A stretch of 64,000 bases of DNA, taken from Trichomonas vaginalis G3. Taxonomy: Eukaryota > Parabasalia > Trichomonadida > Trichomonadidae. Where the stretch lies: positions 14,588,522 through 14,652,521 of the forward strand of contig NC_067204.1 of NCBI RefSeq assembly GCF_026262505.1. The letters are read 5' to 3'. Shown here one piece after another: positions 39,237 through 48,550 of the stretch. Both the position numbers and the translations under genes were made by a program. How positions within the stretch are numbered: position 1 is the stretch's first letter; every line of letters starts with the position of its first letter. The notes beneath the pieces were generated by a model. The model worked only from the letters and a program-made list of their open reading frames with translations, searched no databases and was not told the DNA's origin.

Positions 39237-40134
39237 TTATACTTTCTTTGTAACTGCACCAATTATGTTATTGATATTGCTTTGAGTTTCTTCCAGTCTT
39301 ATTTTATCATTTACAATATCTTTAATCATTTCATTACATGCATTCTTAAAACCATCTGATTTTTCTAATTTACGTCTATCACTTTCTTTAATTAAATCAA
39401 AGTTATAACCTTGTTGAGAATAAAGTGGTTTCTTTATCAATTCCTTGAACGCTTCTGAAAGTGAAGATGAAGAAATTCTTGCCACTTGAATTGGTTTAAA
39501 TTCTGCTTTCATTGCTTCTTTCTGTTCATTGAACACTGGATCGAATAAAGCAACTTTAAAGAATTTCTTAGCTGGAATTTCAGGTCTAATATTTGCATAT
39601 TGACCATCAAACTGGTTAGAATATCGTGGTAATCCATCCGGTCCCTCTTCAATAGCATTTAATTCTTCATTGAAATAAGAATATGGATTATAACGGTATG
39701 AATTAATTGGACCATTTTCACCTTCTCCAATGTATTGTTTAACAGCTTTTCCATTTTCATCAAATTGCATAGGATAACGTTCATTATATGCTTTACGTTT
39801 AGGATAATCAGTTAGTTAATTTATAACCATTTATGACTTTAATATTACCTTGACCATCAGTAACGAAAACTTCAGTTATACCATCAGGTTTTCCATTTGG
39901 ACCCGTAATGTCTGCTTCGTGTGCTTCCCAATTTGGACCATGACGTTTGGCATATGCTTGAGCTTCTGGTAATGTTAAAACGTTTCTCATTTGTTTAACA
40001 TCCTTTTGAAGACCGGCAACAATGTGGACTAATTCTTTCATTCCGTCTGGAACTTTCATAGTTCTATTATATGCACCCTTTTTGTTTGTCCCTTGTTTTA
40101 ATGGAACCTGTAGAAGATTTGCTATTTCTGTCAT
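39237..40134 (-). pseudogene. E2 unknown protein near the capsid cluster
   Basis: The N-terminus [20 protein letters not shown] leads into a helical segment ([20 protein letters not shown]). Next come [20 protein letters not shown], a middle rich in Tyr/Asn/Pro (INSYRYNPYSYFNEEL, RYSNQFDGQYANIRPE), and a helical C-terminus (LSEAFKELIKKPLYSQQGYN). By position, it may correspond to the large protein remnant that precedes the E1 capsid gene. A scaffold or core function is possible but unproven. Broken. Confidence 0.5.
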
Positions 40135-40174
40135 GTTTAATTATAAATAAAAAATAAAAATTAATTATAAAAAG

Positions 40175-41000
40175 TTAATCAAATTTAACACCTCCTTTAT
40201 TTAAATCAACTATTATTTTTCCATGTTCACCTAATTGCTGATATTGTGTGTAAAGTTCATTAATGCTCATTGGTAAATTCACTTGATAAAGCATAACGTT
40301 CAACTGTTGACGACTAAACCACTGAAAATGAAAAGGGTGGACAGGTTTGATTTAATGTTTGTGCTTAATGCTTTGAAATATTGAACAGCCATAAAGAATG
40401 AACACTGAATGTGTCGACATTGAGTTAATAACTGATTAAAATATGATTTCTCATTAGTTATTAGTTTTGATTTCACGCATCATCTAGAAAAATTAGTGAA
40501 TGCAAAAATTCTTTATCAAAATTTGAAATAGAAAGTGTTTCAAATAATTCATCCCGTTGTTTATCAATAATTTTATCCTCTAATCCTTGCTTCTTGATTG
40601 TATTATATAATTCTTTATACATTAAAAAGTTTTTTAAATAATCTTCTGCTTCTTCTTGTGATAAATAAATAATTGGAATTTTGATTAAATGCTTTAAAGA
40701 TTCAAATGTATCATCTGAAGGTGAACCTGAACGGTTGATATAAATTAACACATGTGAATAGGGGGAAGTGTTAGCAATAATGATAATTTGTTTTAATATC
40801 GTTAATGTTTTACCTTTATTTTGTTTACCAATTGCTGCAGTGATTGAATTTAAGTAACATTCAGAATATGGAATTTTCATTAATTTTTCCTTAGATAGAG
40901 CATTTCTATTATCACTCAATGCTTCATTAATCATATCATCTACGTATGTATTATATACTCCCGCTAATTCTTCATAAGGGGTGGATGAATTTAAATCCAT
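40175..41000 (-). pseudogene. E2 genome packaging ATPase (A32-like)
   Basis: Walker A ITAAIGKQNKGKTLTILKQI near residue 60 and Walker B LHSLIFLDDA near residue 170. Downstream, CSFFMAVQYFKALSTNIKSN and TLFIFSGFSRQQLNVMLYQV correspond to VVICVQTAKSLSKDVKRI and IILFPGLSEDDFMELMKESM of the E1 ATPase. About 270 codons, the normal size. It lies immediately downstream of the capsid gene, in the same direction. Broken. Confidence 0.75.
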
Positions 41001-41024
41001 TTAATCAAAAATAAATTTATAATT

Positions 41025-42665
41025 TTAAACATTTCTATTCATCAATATTTCATCATATGAACTTCTATACTGTGGTGGTGTACCTGTTGGATGATATTTC
41101 AAACCTTCATCCGGTGTCCATGTCCAATATGTAGTCCTAGTAAACCAAACCTGAGGAGGATTTGTCACCTTTGAACAGTAAGTGTCATTTTCACCCTGAA
41201 TGATTGGATAAGCTTTCACTTGTACTGTAACTTGTGAATTGAAAGTTTCTAATCCATCAAAGAATATACCCGCTCCATCACGTTGAACTGGAATAGTGCA
41301 TAAGAATGAAGTTTGGTCTTTCCATGTTCTAGCTAATGGTGTGCCATTATCATCATTCAGTGGTCTAGTTAATGAGTCCTCGTATTCTTCTGTGCATTCA
41401 TTCACTCCATCTAAATCAGAAGCTTGAAGCATACGTGTAAAGAATATGTCGCCCACTGTGGTCATCGCTTGATCGGGGAAGTTTCTGGAATCTATAGTGA
41501 CCTGAAGACCTCGAAGCATTGGATTTTCTAAAACTGTTCTTTGCATTGCATTCTTTGGAAATGTTAACACAACATCTGTAACATTATGAAGAGCGTATGA
41601 GAAATCTGAGCTAATACCTTCAGGAGTGATGCAACCTCCATTTAGTGAACGAACGTCAATATGTTGAGCTGGAATCATGAATGGATCTTCCTTACTGAAT
41701 AAACGTGGTATTGCTTTAATTGATTCTTCAATTAAACCGTATCCTGGTGTAATGCATTTATCCTCTAAAACTTCCATCTTTGTGCATGAAATAATAACGT
41801 TATCAACTGTTGCGTCAGCAGATGTAGTGGCTAAGCTTGTAATTAATTTGGCAGGAAGTCCGATTTGTTGGAATTTGCGATCATATTTATAAACATGATT
41901 CATAATCTTTTCATAATTTTCATCAGTTATCTTTTCATAAACATAATTTTGTAAATCAGCAACTCTTAACGGGTCAACCTGACAAAATACTAAAGTATCC
42001 CTGAAAACATAATATTTAAGAATGATTTCACCAAATGATTTAGGATAATCATCGAACGCCTGAAATGCTAACAAATCATTTACCGGAATAATCATATCAA
42101 AAGTGACATCAACTTCTTCATTTGCTTTCTTGAAAACTTCTGAAGGGTCAATATATTTACCACATACTGAGTTATCATATTTTTGAACATTATTATATAA
42201 CGAATGAACAAACTTTTTAACTTTCCTTTCTGATTTTGGTTTATATGTTGCAAATGCGAAAGATTCACGGGCGCAATCCATCTGAAGATAACCAGCATCA
42301 CCTCTTTCGGTTTCTACTTCTAATTGTTTAAAGCTTTGATTTGATGATTTGTAACCAACGAATAAACGCATGCATTTAAAAGTGGCATCACATGTGAAAG
42401 CTTTATTTGAAACTAGAGTTGCTTTAACTTTGCGTTTAATATATGTGTCACCTAATTGGTTCACATCATGAGCTGGATTTGTAATTCTTAAATGAGTTTG
42501 TTTATCATCAAAATATGGAGCATCAGAGTCATAGCATGAACTTTCAAGTTCTCTATAATATCTTCTACCGTCATTCTTTGCGAATATTTCATTTATCTTT
42601 TCGAATGAATGAAACACATTTCCATTAATCGGTTTAGTGTTTGGCACCAAATAGTTAGTCGTCAT
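41025..42665 (-). CDS. E2 major capsid protein (double jelly-roll, inferred)
   Basis: A 546-residue open frame, the usual length of a Polinton major capsid. It is rich in Thr/Asp/Phe strands with few helices: VKATLVSNKAFTCDATFKCM, FDMIIPVNDLLAFQAFDDYP, ILKYYVFRDTLVFCQVDP, and the second half VLTFPKNAMQRTVLENPMLR, LQVTIDSRNFPDQAMTTVGD, VTVQVKAYPIIQG. Trp/Tyr/Thr-rich C-terminus (VWFTRTTYWTWTPDEGLKYH). The ATG is preceded by TTATTTATTAATAAATG-type AT sequence. It is the largest strand-rich frame, next to the packaging ATPase, where Polinton capsids usually lie. The frame is open. Confidence 0.7.
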   Translation of the reverse strand: MTTNYLVPNTKPINGNVFHSFEKINEIFAKNDGRRYYRELESSCYDSDAPYFDDKQTHLRITNPAHDVNQLGDTYIKRKVKATLVSNKAFTCDATFKCMRLFVGYKSSNQSFKQLEVETERGDAGYLQMDCARESFAFATYKPKSERKVKKFVHSLYNNVQKYDNSVCGKYIDPSEVFKKANEEVDVTFDMIIPVNDLLAFQAFDDYPKSFGEIILKYYVFRDTLVFCQVDPLRVADLQNYVYEKITDENYEKIMNHVYKYDRKFQQIGLPAKLITSLATTSADATVDNVIISCTKMEVLEDKCITPGYGLIEESIKAIPRLFSKEDPFMIPAQHIDVRSLNGGCITPEGISSDFSYALHNVTDVVLTFPKNAMQRTVLENPMLRGLQVTIDSRNFPDQAMTTVGDIFFTRMLQASDLDGVNECTEEYEDSLTRPLNDDNGTPLARTWKDQTSFLCTIPVQRDGAGIFFDGLETFNSQVTVQVKAYPIIQGENDTYCSKVTNPPQVWFTRTTYWTWTPDEGLKYHPTGTPPQYRSSYDEILMNRNV

Positions 42666-42734
42666 TTATTAATAAATAAAAAATCAAAATTAAAAGATGA
42701 AAATGAATTTTTAATTTTAATGAAATAATCAACT

Positions 42735-42950
42735 ATGGCTGCAGGATTCTTTAAAAAATTATGGGATAAAGTAAAAAGAGGAGCGCATAAAGTTTGGGAA
42801 ACAATGAAGAAAGGAGCAAATTGGATATTTAAGAATAAAGAAGCAATTAGTGACGTTGCTGAATCAATAACACCAAAAGCTGCCCCAATAAGAGAAATTT
42901 TAAATAAAGGAGAAAAAGTTTATCAAAGACTACAACCGATACTAAGATAA
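42735..42950 (+). CDS. E2 small basic amphipathic protein 1
   Basis: A 71-residue product starting MAAGFFKKLWDKVKRGAHKV. The first 35 residues make a strongly basic amphipathic helix with regularly spaced Trp and Phe. Residues 36-70 form a second helix. It shares its first 12 residues with the convergent neighbour at 42971-43207. I infer a membrane-active or genome-condensing virion protein, by analogy with adenovirus pVI and pX. Confidence 0.6.
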   Translation: MAAGFFKKLWDKVKRGAHKVWETMKKGANWIFKNKEAISDVAESITPKAAPIREILNKGEKVYQRLQPILR

Positions 42951-42970
42951 AAATAATATTTATTTTTCCA

Positions 42971-43207
42971 CTATCCACCCCCTATTTTATTAAGTATTCC
43001 TTCAGCCATTCCACCAATTGCGTTACCTGCTTGTGCTCCCATCGCCGGATTACCTGCTTTAGCACCTAATACTCCACCTATGATAGTTCCTGCCGTTTTC
43101 GCTACTGGTGCCAAAAAGTTTGCAACAGGTTTAATAACCTTTTTATAAACCCAACCCGCAGCTTTCTTAATTCCATCCCATAATTTTTTAAAGAATCCTG
43201 CCGCCAT
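42971..43207 (-). CDS. E2 small basic amphipathic protein 2
   Basis: A 78-residue product starting MAAGFFKKLWDGIKKAAGWV. The N-terminal amphipathic helix is nearly identical to that of protein 1, but residues 35-78 form a Gly/Ala-rich membrane-inserting segment (AGTIIGGVLGAKAGNPAMGA). The two genes are convergent and only 20 bases apart, an inverted duplication of the N-terminal module. Likely a virion membrane-interacting protein. Confidence 0.6.
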   Translation of the reverse strand: MAAGFFKKLWDGIKKAAGWVYKKVIKPVANFLAPVAKTAGTIIGGVLGAKAGNPAMGAQAGNAIGGMAEGILNKIGGG

Positions 43208-43273
43208 TTCTGATTTAATATTAATTAAAAAATATTTTTCATCACTTATATTCTAATTTTTATTTAATGATAA

Positions 43274-43654
43274 ATGAAACCGATTTTAAAAATAAATGAA
43301 ACAAAGGAGGATGAAATAAATGAAAGTGATAATGTTCAACAAAAAATAAACGTTGTTAAACCAATTACTGAAATAAAAAATTTTTCATCTGTTGAAGAAT
43401 TTAATGACTATTATGCTAACAATAAAAAATTATTTGAAGAATTGACAACGTGTAAATTGAATAAAATGTTTAAAGTTGATGGATTCAAAATTTCAAAAAT
43501 AAAAGGGGTGATTAGTTTGAAATCTATTCCTCAATCAAGAATCACCTCATTAATGAAAATTGATGATTTAACAAAAAGAATAGAAATTATTGAAGAGCGA
43601 ATAAATCAAATTATTGATTTCATAAATCATGACTCGTTGAGCCCGGGTCCTTAA
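43274..43654 (+). CDS. E2 unknown 126-residue protein
   Basis: An ATG-initiated frame (MKPILKINETKEDEINESDN) with an acidic N-terminus, a central SSVEEFNDYYANNKKLFEEL helix, and a C-terminal coiled coil (IDDLTKRIEIIEERINQIID). The last residues SLSPGP are encoded by an unusually GC-rich stretch. No family recognised. Confidence 0.5.
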   Translation: MKPILKINETKEDEINESDNVQQKINVVKPITEIKNFSSVEEFNDYYANNKKLFEELTTCKLNKMFKVDGFKISKIKGVISLKSIPQSRITSLMKIDDLTKRIEIIEERINQIIDFINHDSLSPGP

Positions 43655-44129
43655 AGCCCATCACTGAGTTCAAGGTTATATTCATCAAATATTTCATTAT
43701 TAAATGCAACTTCTGCTAGTTTATTTATTTTTTCAATACGATCATTTGAAAGTCTATCGTTTAATTTTTTCTGAAGTTTTTCATTTCTAGTTCTGAAACT
43801 TTATTTGGATGATATGTAAATTCATGAAACTCTTTGGCCTCGGTTTTGATCATTAATTTACAAAGAACTTTTGTGGTTGGAATTCGTTTGAACCATTTAT
43901 TAGTTATATTCGTTATATATTCAATATCTGGAATTAATTCCCAAATTTTTGCATTTTCAATTAATTTATTATCAAATGCAAAAGCAATGGGTTTAATATT
44001 ATGTTTACCTTTATAATATAAACTTTCTACATAATCATCGAAATAAACATCTACTTGTTTAACATTTTCAAGAATTGGTGAAAGAGCATCCATTAATTGA
44101 TTGACGGTTACGAATCTTGATCCACTCAT
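43655..44129 (-). pseudogene. E2 homologue of the E1 139-residue protein
   Basis: SRFVTVNQLMDALSPILENV, QVDVYFDDYVESLYYKGKHN and IKPIAFAFDNKLIENAKIWE match the N-terminal half of the E1 protein at 7835-8254 in order. The C-terminal part is helical and acidic. It is the last gene before the right terminal repeat. The function is unknown. Not fully whole. Confidence 0.5.
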
Positions 44130-44203
44130 TTTCTTACGAATTAAAAAAATAAATTATTATTTCATTATGTATGGGCTGAGTGTAAATGTCTTACAATTTT
44201 GAA

Positions 44204-44358
44204 AATTTTTTAAATCTTGATTTATTCAAAAACGTAAGAATAAAAACCGTAAGAATCATACATTTTTTACTTCATATGTTAAAAAAAATGATACAAAATC
44301 GTTCAATATTGTATGAATTCTTACGTTTACAAAAAAAGTCACACAACCCTTCAACATA
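44204..44358 (-). repeat. E2 right terminal inverted repeat
   Basis: The reverse complement of 23625-23778, ending GTCACACAACCCTTCAACAT. It sets the right end of E2 at about 44358. Confidence 0.92.
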
Positions 44359-44639
44359 TACTACTATGCCTTATATATATATATTTGCCATTCTATAATT
44401 GAACGATTCGCATACTCCCTATATCAACCTCTTAAATCGTGGTTTTTAGAATTTTTTTTTCCAATACCTTCTTTAAAAAGCGACGTAAATTCCAGGAAGA
44501 CTCGATATATGCTGAATGTAAGAATTGGCCACCTTATCTTACAGCAATTAATTAAGAATCAGCATAATTACTCATTTCTCATTGTGATGGTTTCATTGCA
44601 AAAAGTGTAGAAAAAGAAAGTACAAAAAAAAAGTGAGTG
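44359..44639. other. non-coding spacer right of E2
   Basis: AT-rich sequence with a TATATATATATA tract. No gene, repeat or continuation of E1 could be seen. Confidence 0.6.
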
Positions 44640-44822
44640 CGGGACAAATTTGCCAGGTGTCACTTTTTCAATAACCTTAAATTACGCTTTTCTAATTTTT
44701 TAAAATAACCTTAAATTATATTTGAAGAAATTATGTCTATGATATATGTTTTATGCTAGAATCTTGGAGTTTTCATGCACTACACAAGAGCTCCAAGGTT
44801 CCAAGAGTGAATGCTCAATAGC

Positions 44823-44908
44823 AATTATAGAGATGTACCTTTTCAAAATGACTTTTACTGATTAAATTTAATCAATAGAAGACATTTTGAAAAGGTACCT
44901 CTACAATT
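44823..44908. repeat. long stem-loop in cassette 1
   Basis: The arms AATTATAGAGATGTACCTTT... and ...AAAGGTACCTCTACAATT pair over about 40 bp with a few mismatches and one bulge, leaving a very small loop. The bulge-and-mismatch pattern resembles a miRNA precursor more than a fresh inverted duplication. Confidence 0.85.
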
Positions 44909-45037
44909 AGATATACAAGAGATTCAAAGCTTCATTTCAGATAGATTTGAAACTTTGAAACTCTTGGTAGATTTTGAGTGAATGCTGACAATCATCTTTG
45001 AGAAGGTTTTCTTTAAGAAAACCTTCTCAAAGAGGTT

Positions 45038-45722
45038 TCTCAGGAGCCCTGAGGCTCTCTTTCGTAATGATTGGGAGCCTTGGACTCCTGAGACGAAGAA
45101 TGGCTTCGCCGAATCTTTGATCAGCAGAGGCCAAATGAAAAGGCCTCTGCTGATGGATTCTCAGGAGCCCTGAGGCTCCCTTTCGTAATGATTGGGAGCC
45201 TTGGGACTCCTGAGACGAAGAATGGCTTCGCCGAATCTTTGATCAGCAGAGGCCAAATGAAAAGGCCTCTGCTGATGGATTCTCAGGAGCCCTGAGGCTC
45301 CCTTTCGTAATGATTGGAGCCTTGGGACTCCTGAGACGAAGAATGGCTTCGCCGAATCTTTGATCAGCAGAGGCCAAATGAAAAGGCCTCTGCTGATGGA
45401 TTCTCAGGAGCCCTGAGGCTCCCTTTCGTAATGATTGGGAGCCTTGGGACTCCTGAGACGAAGAATGGCTTCGCCGAATCTTTGATCAGCAGAGGCCAAA
45501 TGAAAAGGCCTCTGCTGATGGATTCTCAGGAGCCCTGAGGCTCCCTTTCGTAATGATTGGGAGCCTTGGGACTCCTGAGACGAAGAATGGCTTCGCCGAA
45601 TCTTTGATCAGCAGAGGCCAAATGAAAAGGCCTCTGCTGATGGATTCTCAGGAGCCCTGAGGCTCCCTTTCGTAATGATTGGGAGCCTTGGGGCTCCTGC
45701 AGCAGAGTATCGCTCCGCTCCA
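45038..45722. repeat. six tandem copies of a 122-bp hairpin-bearing unit
   Basis: Units start near 45038, 45159, 45281, 45402, 45524 and 45646 and are almost identical; the last is partial. Each holds a 22-bp imperfect hairpin (TCTCAGGAGCCCTGAGGCTC pairing with GGGAGCCTTGGGACTCCTGA), a 5-bp CGAAG/CTTCG stem and a perfect 13-14-bp hairpin (ATCAGCAGAGGCC with GGCCTCTGCTGAT). It is much richer in G+C than its surroundings. Confidence 0.93.
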
Positions 45723-45994
45723 TTAAATTTTTTAAAAAAAGTGCCGTGTGGCAAATTTGTCCTGTTCCCCATCTTTATTATTTTTTTTATTCCTTTGAAA
45801 AGTGACACTGGATAGTTTGTCCCTTTCTCAAAAAAAGTTACGGTAGACAAAATTTGACATGCACTCAATATTTTCAGCTATCAAACATAAATTTAGAGGC
45901 AATTTAATTTATTCCTTCTATTTTTAGAATTAAATTTTTAGCTATCATACATTAAAATAAAAACATAAATGCTACTAATGAAGTTTTGCCGATA

Positions 45995-47059
45995 TCAAAC
46001 ACAAACTGTTGGACAGTTAATGAAATTAAGAATAGTAATGACAAGTTTACCATTACCTTCCCAAACACCCGATGCATCAATGACATTGTTAAATATATAG
46101 TCTGCCTTTGTGAATGCATATTTAGATGTTCCAAGAAAATCATAAAAACTATCATATGAAACAAGTTCATTCTCTGGAATAATAGCATCTCTAGACAAAA
46201 TCCATGAACTTCCTCCACCCGAACCTCCATTTGCATGATGACTTGCAAAGCCACCAAACCAACCTGATCCTGCACCAGAATGTTCCCCACTCACATAATT
46301 TGATTGAACTCCTTGAGGATTCAATGATTTTGTTTCTTGGGCTGATTCCCCTGAACCAAAACTGAATCCAAATGTCAAATTTGCTAAATATGCTGAGTTG
46401 TAGACTCCATTTGCAAGCCATCCTTGTCCTTCTAAACCTCCTGAACCACCTGCACCATCATCAGCTCCAAGAAATGTACCATCTCCGTTATCAGAACCAC
46501 CTCCAGCACCGCTCACAATGACCCGATGCCAAAGATCGTTTTTGACAAATTTGACAGCGGTTTGACCACCTCCTGAACTTGCTAAACTAATATAATTTGC
46601 AGCATATCCTCCACCTCCATAACCTCCTTCAGTCATGTTTTCTTTTGCATAACATTCAGTAACATTTTTAAAGCTCTTCAATTTATAAATTCCTCGACCT
46701 CCAATTGTGGCATATGCGATAGTTTCATTAGATAAATATATGGTGCCACTGATGTATGCACCTGCACCACCAAGACTAGGCTGTCGAAGACATTTAACAT
46801 TACCTTTAACAGATTCAACAATTTCGTCTTCAATACATGAACCATTTGGATATCGATATGATGATACATGACCAGTTGAACTTCCACCAGATGCACCATA
46901 CAACTCAAATTTGTATACACCTGGTGAAAATGTGATGACGTAGTCTGTACAATCATGATTGTTTTCGCAAGGATATTCGAAGATATACTTATTTCGAATT
47001 TCTGTGACTTTCAACCTAGCTTCATAATGACTTTCATTATACAATGAATACTTAATCAT
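45995..47059 (-). CDS. glycine-rich ALK/LTK-type domain protein
   Basis: A host protein of 354 residues, consistent with the Gly_rich domain of ALK/LTK receptors (Pfam Gly_rich family), which is abundant in trichomonads. After an N-terminal strand region (KYIFEYPCENNHDCTDYVIT), FSPGVYKFELYGASGGSSTG begins the glycine-rich fold. Further hallmarks are GGRGIYKL, EGGYGGGGYAANYISLASSG, VIVSGAGGGSDNGDG, FGFSFGSGESAQ and GSGWFGGFASHHANGGSGGG ending SSWI. There is no signal peptide, transmembrane segment or kinase domain, so it is a stand-alone glycine-rich protein rather than a receptor. Cysteines cluster near residues 31-37, 78-92 and 350. The function in trichomonads is unknown. It starts at an ATG 47059 after an AT-rich leader. 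Confidence 0.78.
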   Translation of the reverse strand: MIKYSLYNESHYEARLKVTEIRNKYIFEYPCENNHDCTDYVITFSPGVYKFELYGASGGSSTGHVSSYRYPNGSCIEDEIVESVKGNVKCLRQPSLGGAGAYISGTIYLSNETIAYATIGGRGIYKLKSFKNVTECYAKENMTEGGYGGGGYAANYISLASSGGGQTAVKFVKNDLWHRVIVSGAGGGSDNGDGTFLGADDGAGGSGGLEGQGWLANGVYNSAYLANLTFGFSFGSGESAQETKSLNPQGVQSNYVSGEHSGAGSGWFGGFASHHANGGSGGGSSWILSRDAIIPENELVSYDSFYDFLGTSKYAFTKADYIFNNVIDASGVWEGNGKLVITILNFINCPTVCV

Positions 47060-47288
47060 ATATTACTCAATAAATCTATATAATACTAATATTTTTATAT
47101 ATATAAACATATGATATTAATCATCAATATTTCATAAGTAAAACAATATAAACTTCAATTTGTAAGTATGATGCAATTCAAGTATGTCTTGTAAACTAAT
47201 TTATGATAAGTATTGTATAATGTTTCATATGATAAAAAACGAAAAAGTGGTTTTAAAAATAAGTTTATTTTTAATTTTTTTATAAAAA

Positions 47289-48500
47289 ATAGTTTTAATC
47301 CAACTCAATAATCAAATTCTTCAGAGGATAAACAACTATCAATCGCTTGATAAAGTTATACTGACAATCAATAATGTTGAAATTTCACTTACAAAGTCAT
47401 TTGCAGTTGCAATTTCACAAACGTTTTACTCACAATATCTTTTAGACAACGCTATTAACAAAATTGATATACAAACAGATATCATATCACCAAATACATA
47501 TAATGTATTAAAAGACATTCTTCAATACAATAAAACAGAATTCGAATGTGACGAAACTGTTTTGAAAGATCTTTTCCATATTGGAATATCTCTTGAAAGC
47601 CAAGAACTGATCAATTTCTATAAAACAAATATTATTGACAACATGAAAATCGACAAAAACAATTGTTTTCAATTACTTGAATTTTATTTGGATTTTTGTT
47701 CAAATGATAAAATCAATGAATGTTATCAATTCATATCATCACATTTTTATGAAATTGATTCTAATCAACTTAAAACACTATCCGAAAAACTTGGTATTGA
47801 CATTCTTCAACAAATATTTAGCAGTGACGAACTTGAAGTCGAAAGTGAAGATTCATTAGCAAATTTCATTATTTCTCTAACACAATACAACAACAATTTC
47901 TATCCATTGATTGAAAACATTCATTTTGAATTTTGCAGTGAGAACACCATCAAAACAATCAAAGATTTAACTAATCTAAACAATTATCAATCTATTGTCA
48001 ACTCACTCTCAGATTCATTAATCCGCTCAAGAAATCCTAACTCAAAGGATAGAACGCAAATTGAGACTAATTATTTCGGAAGCGGAAATGTTGAAATGTC
48101 TGCTACATCTTCAGGTTGCCCTATTGATTTGATTAATAAATATCGAGAAGATGATTATTTCGTAACTCATGATATTCCTAATTCATGGGTTGAGTGGAAA
48201 TTAAAGCAAAACTATTCAATTCAACCTACTGAATATATTGTTAGAACATGTCCTAAAGAATAATCTACAAACCAACTTCAGACATGGAAAGTTGAAGGTA
48301 CTACTATTAATGGAGAAACAAATGTTATTCATGAAATAAATAATTCAAAACTTAACAGTGGCGAAATACGAAAATATTCACTTAATACAAAAGATAAATT
48401 TATATCATTCAAATTAATTCAAACAGGCAAAAACAGTGACAATCGCGATTATTTGTATCTTGATGTTTTTGATTTTTCAGGTAGAGTTTATCACAATTAA
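47289..48500 (+). pseudogene. BTB/BACK-type host gene family member, pseudogene
   Basis: One continuous frame reads NNYQSLDKVILTINNVEISL, TKSFAVAISQTFYSQYLLDN, ISPNTYNVLKDILQYNK and CDETVLKDLFHIGISLESQE. This is the BTB-like start and BACK-like helices of a large trichomonad family. No ATG exists at its 5' end. At 48261 the frame meets TAA, but the same frame continues with TWKVEGTTINGETNVIHEIN...SFKLIQTGKNSDNRDYLYLD to a final TAA at 48500, the expected discoidin-like C-terminal domain of the family. The missing start and the internal stop mark it as a pseudogene, recently inactivated because the rest is intact. Confidence 0.7.
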
Positions 48501-48550
48501 TACAAAAATTAGTCAAATAAAAATATATGCTGATTTAATTAAATAAACTT

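Larger units (their letters stand above)
23625..44358. mobile_element. E2: Maverick/Polinton element with terminal inverted repeats
   Basis: A 20.7-kb element bounded by about 154-bp inverted repeats that differ at only a few positions. The content is polymerase B, integrase, primase-helicase, KilA-N, fibre, minor and major capsid proteins, packaging ATPase and small virion proteins. Size, repeats and gene set are those of a Maverick/Polinton. I estimate about ten breaks in total, and several frames (capsid, KilA-N, minor capsid, small proteins) remain open, so it is younger than E1. No 6-bp target duplication could be matched at the ends. Confidence 0.9.
44640..45785. other. hairpin cassette 1 bounded by a short inverted repeat
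   Basis: GGGACAAATTTGCCA at 44641 recurs inverted as TGGCAAATTTGTCC at about 45748; with flanks, about 30 bp match at roughly 80 percent. Between them lie no coding frames but a string of stem-loops: 44759-44801 (short), 44823-44908 (about 40-bp imperfect stem), 44916-44966 (about 20 bp), 44996-45032 (perfect 18 bp), then the 122-bp hairpin units. The bounding repeat suggests the cassette moved or was captured as a unit. Confidence 0.7.

Noticed and set aside
45038-45722. CRISPR or tRNA-like cluster in the 122-bp repeat
   Set aside because: Whole units are identical, with no variable spacer, and no cloverleaf or A/B box pattern was found.
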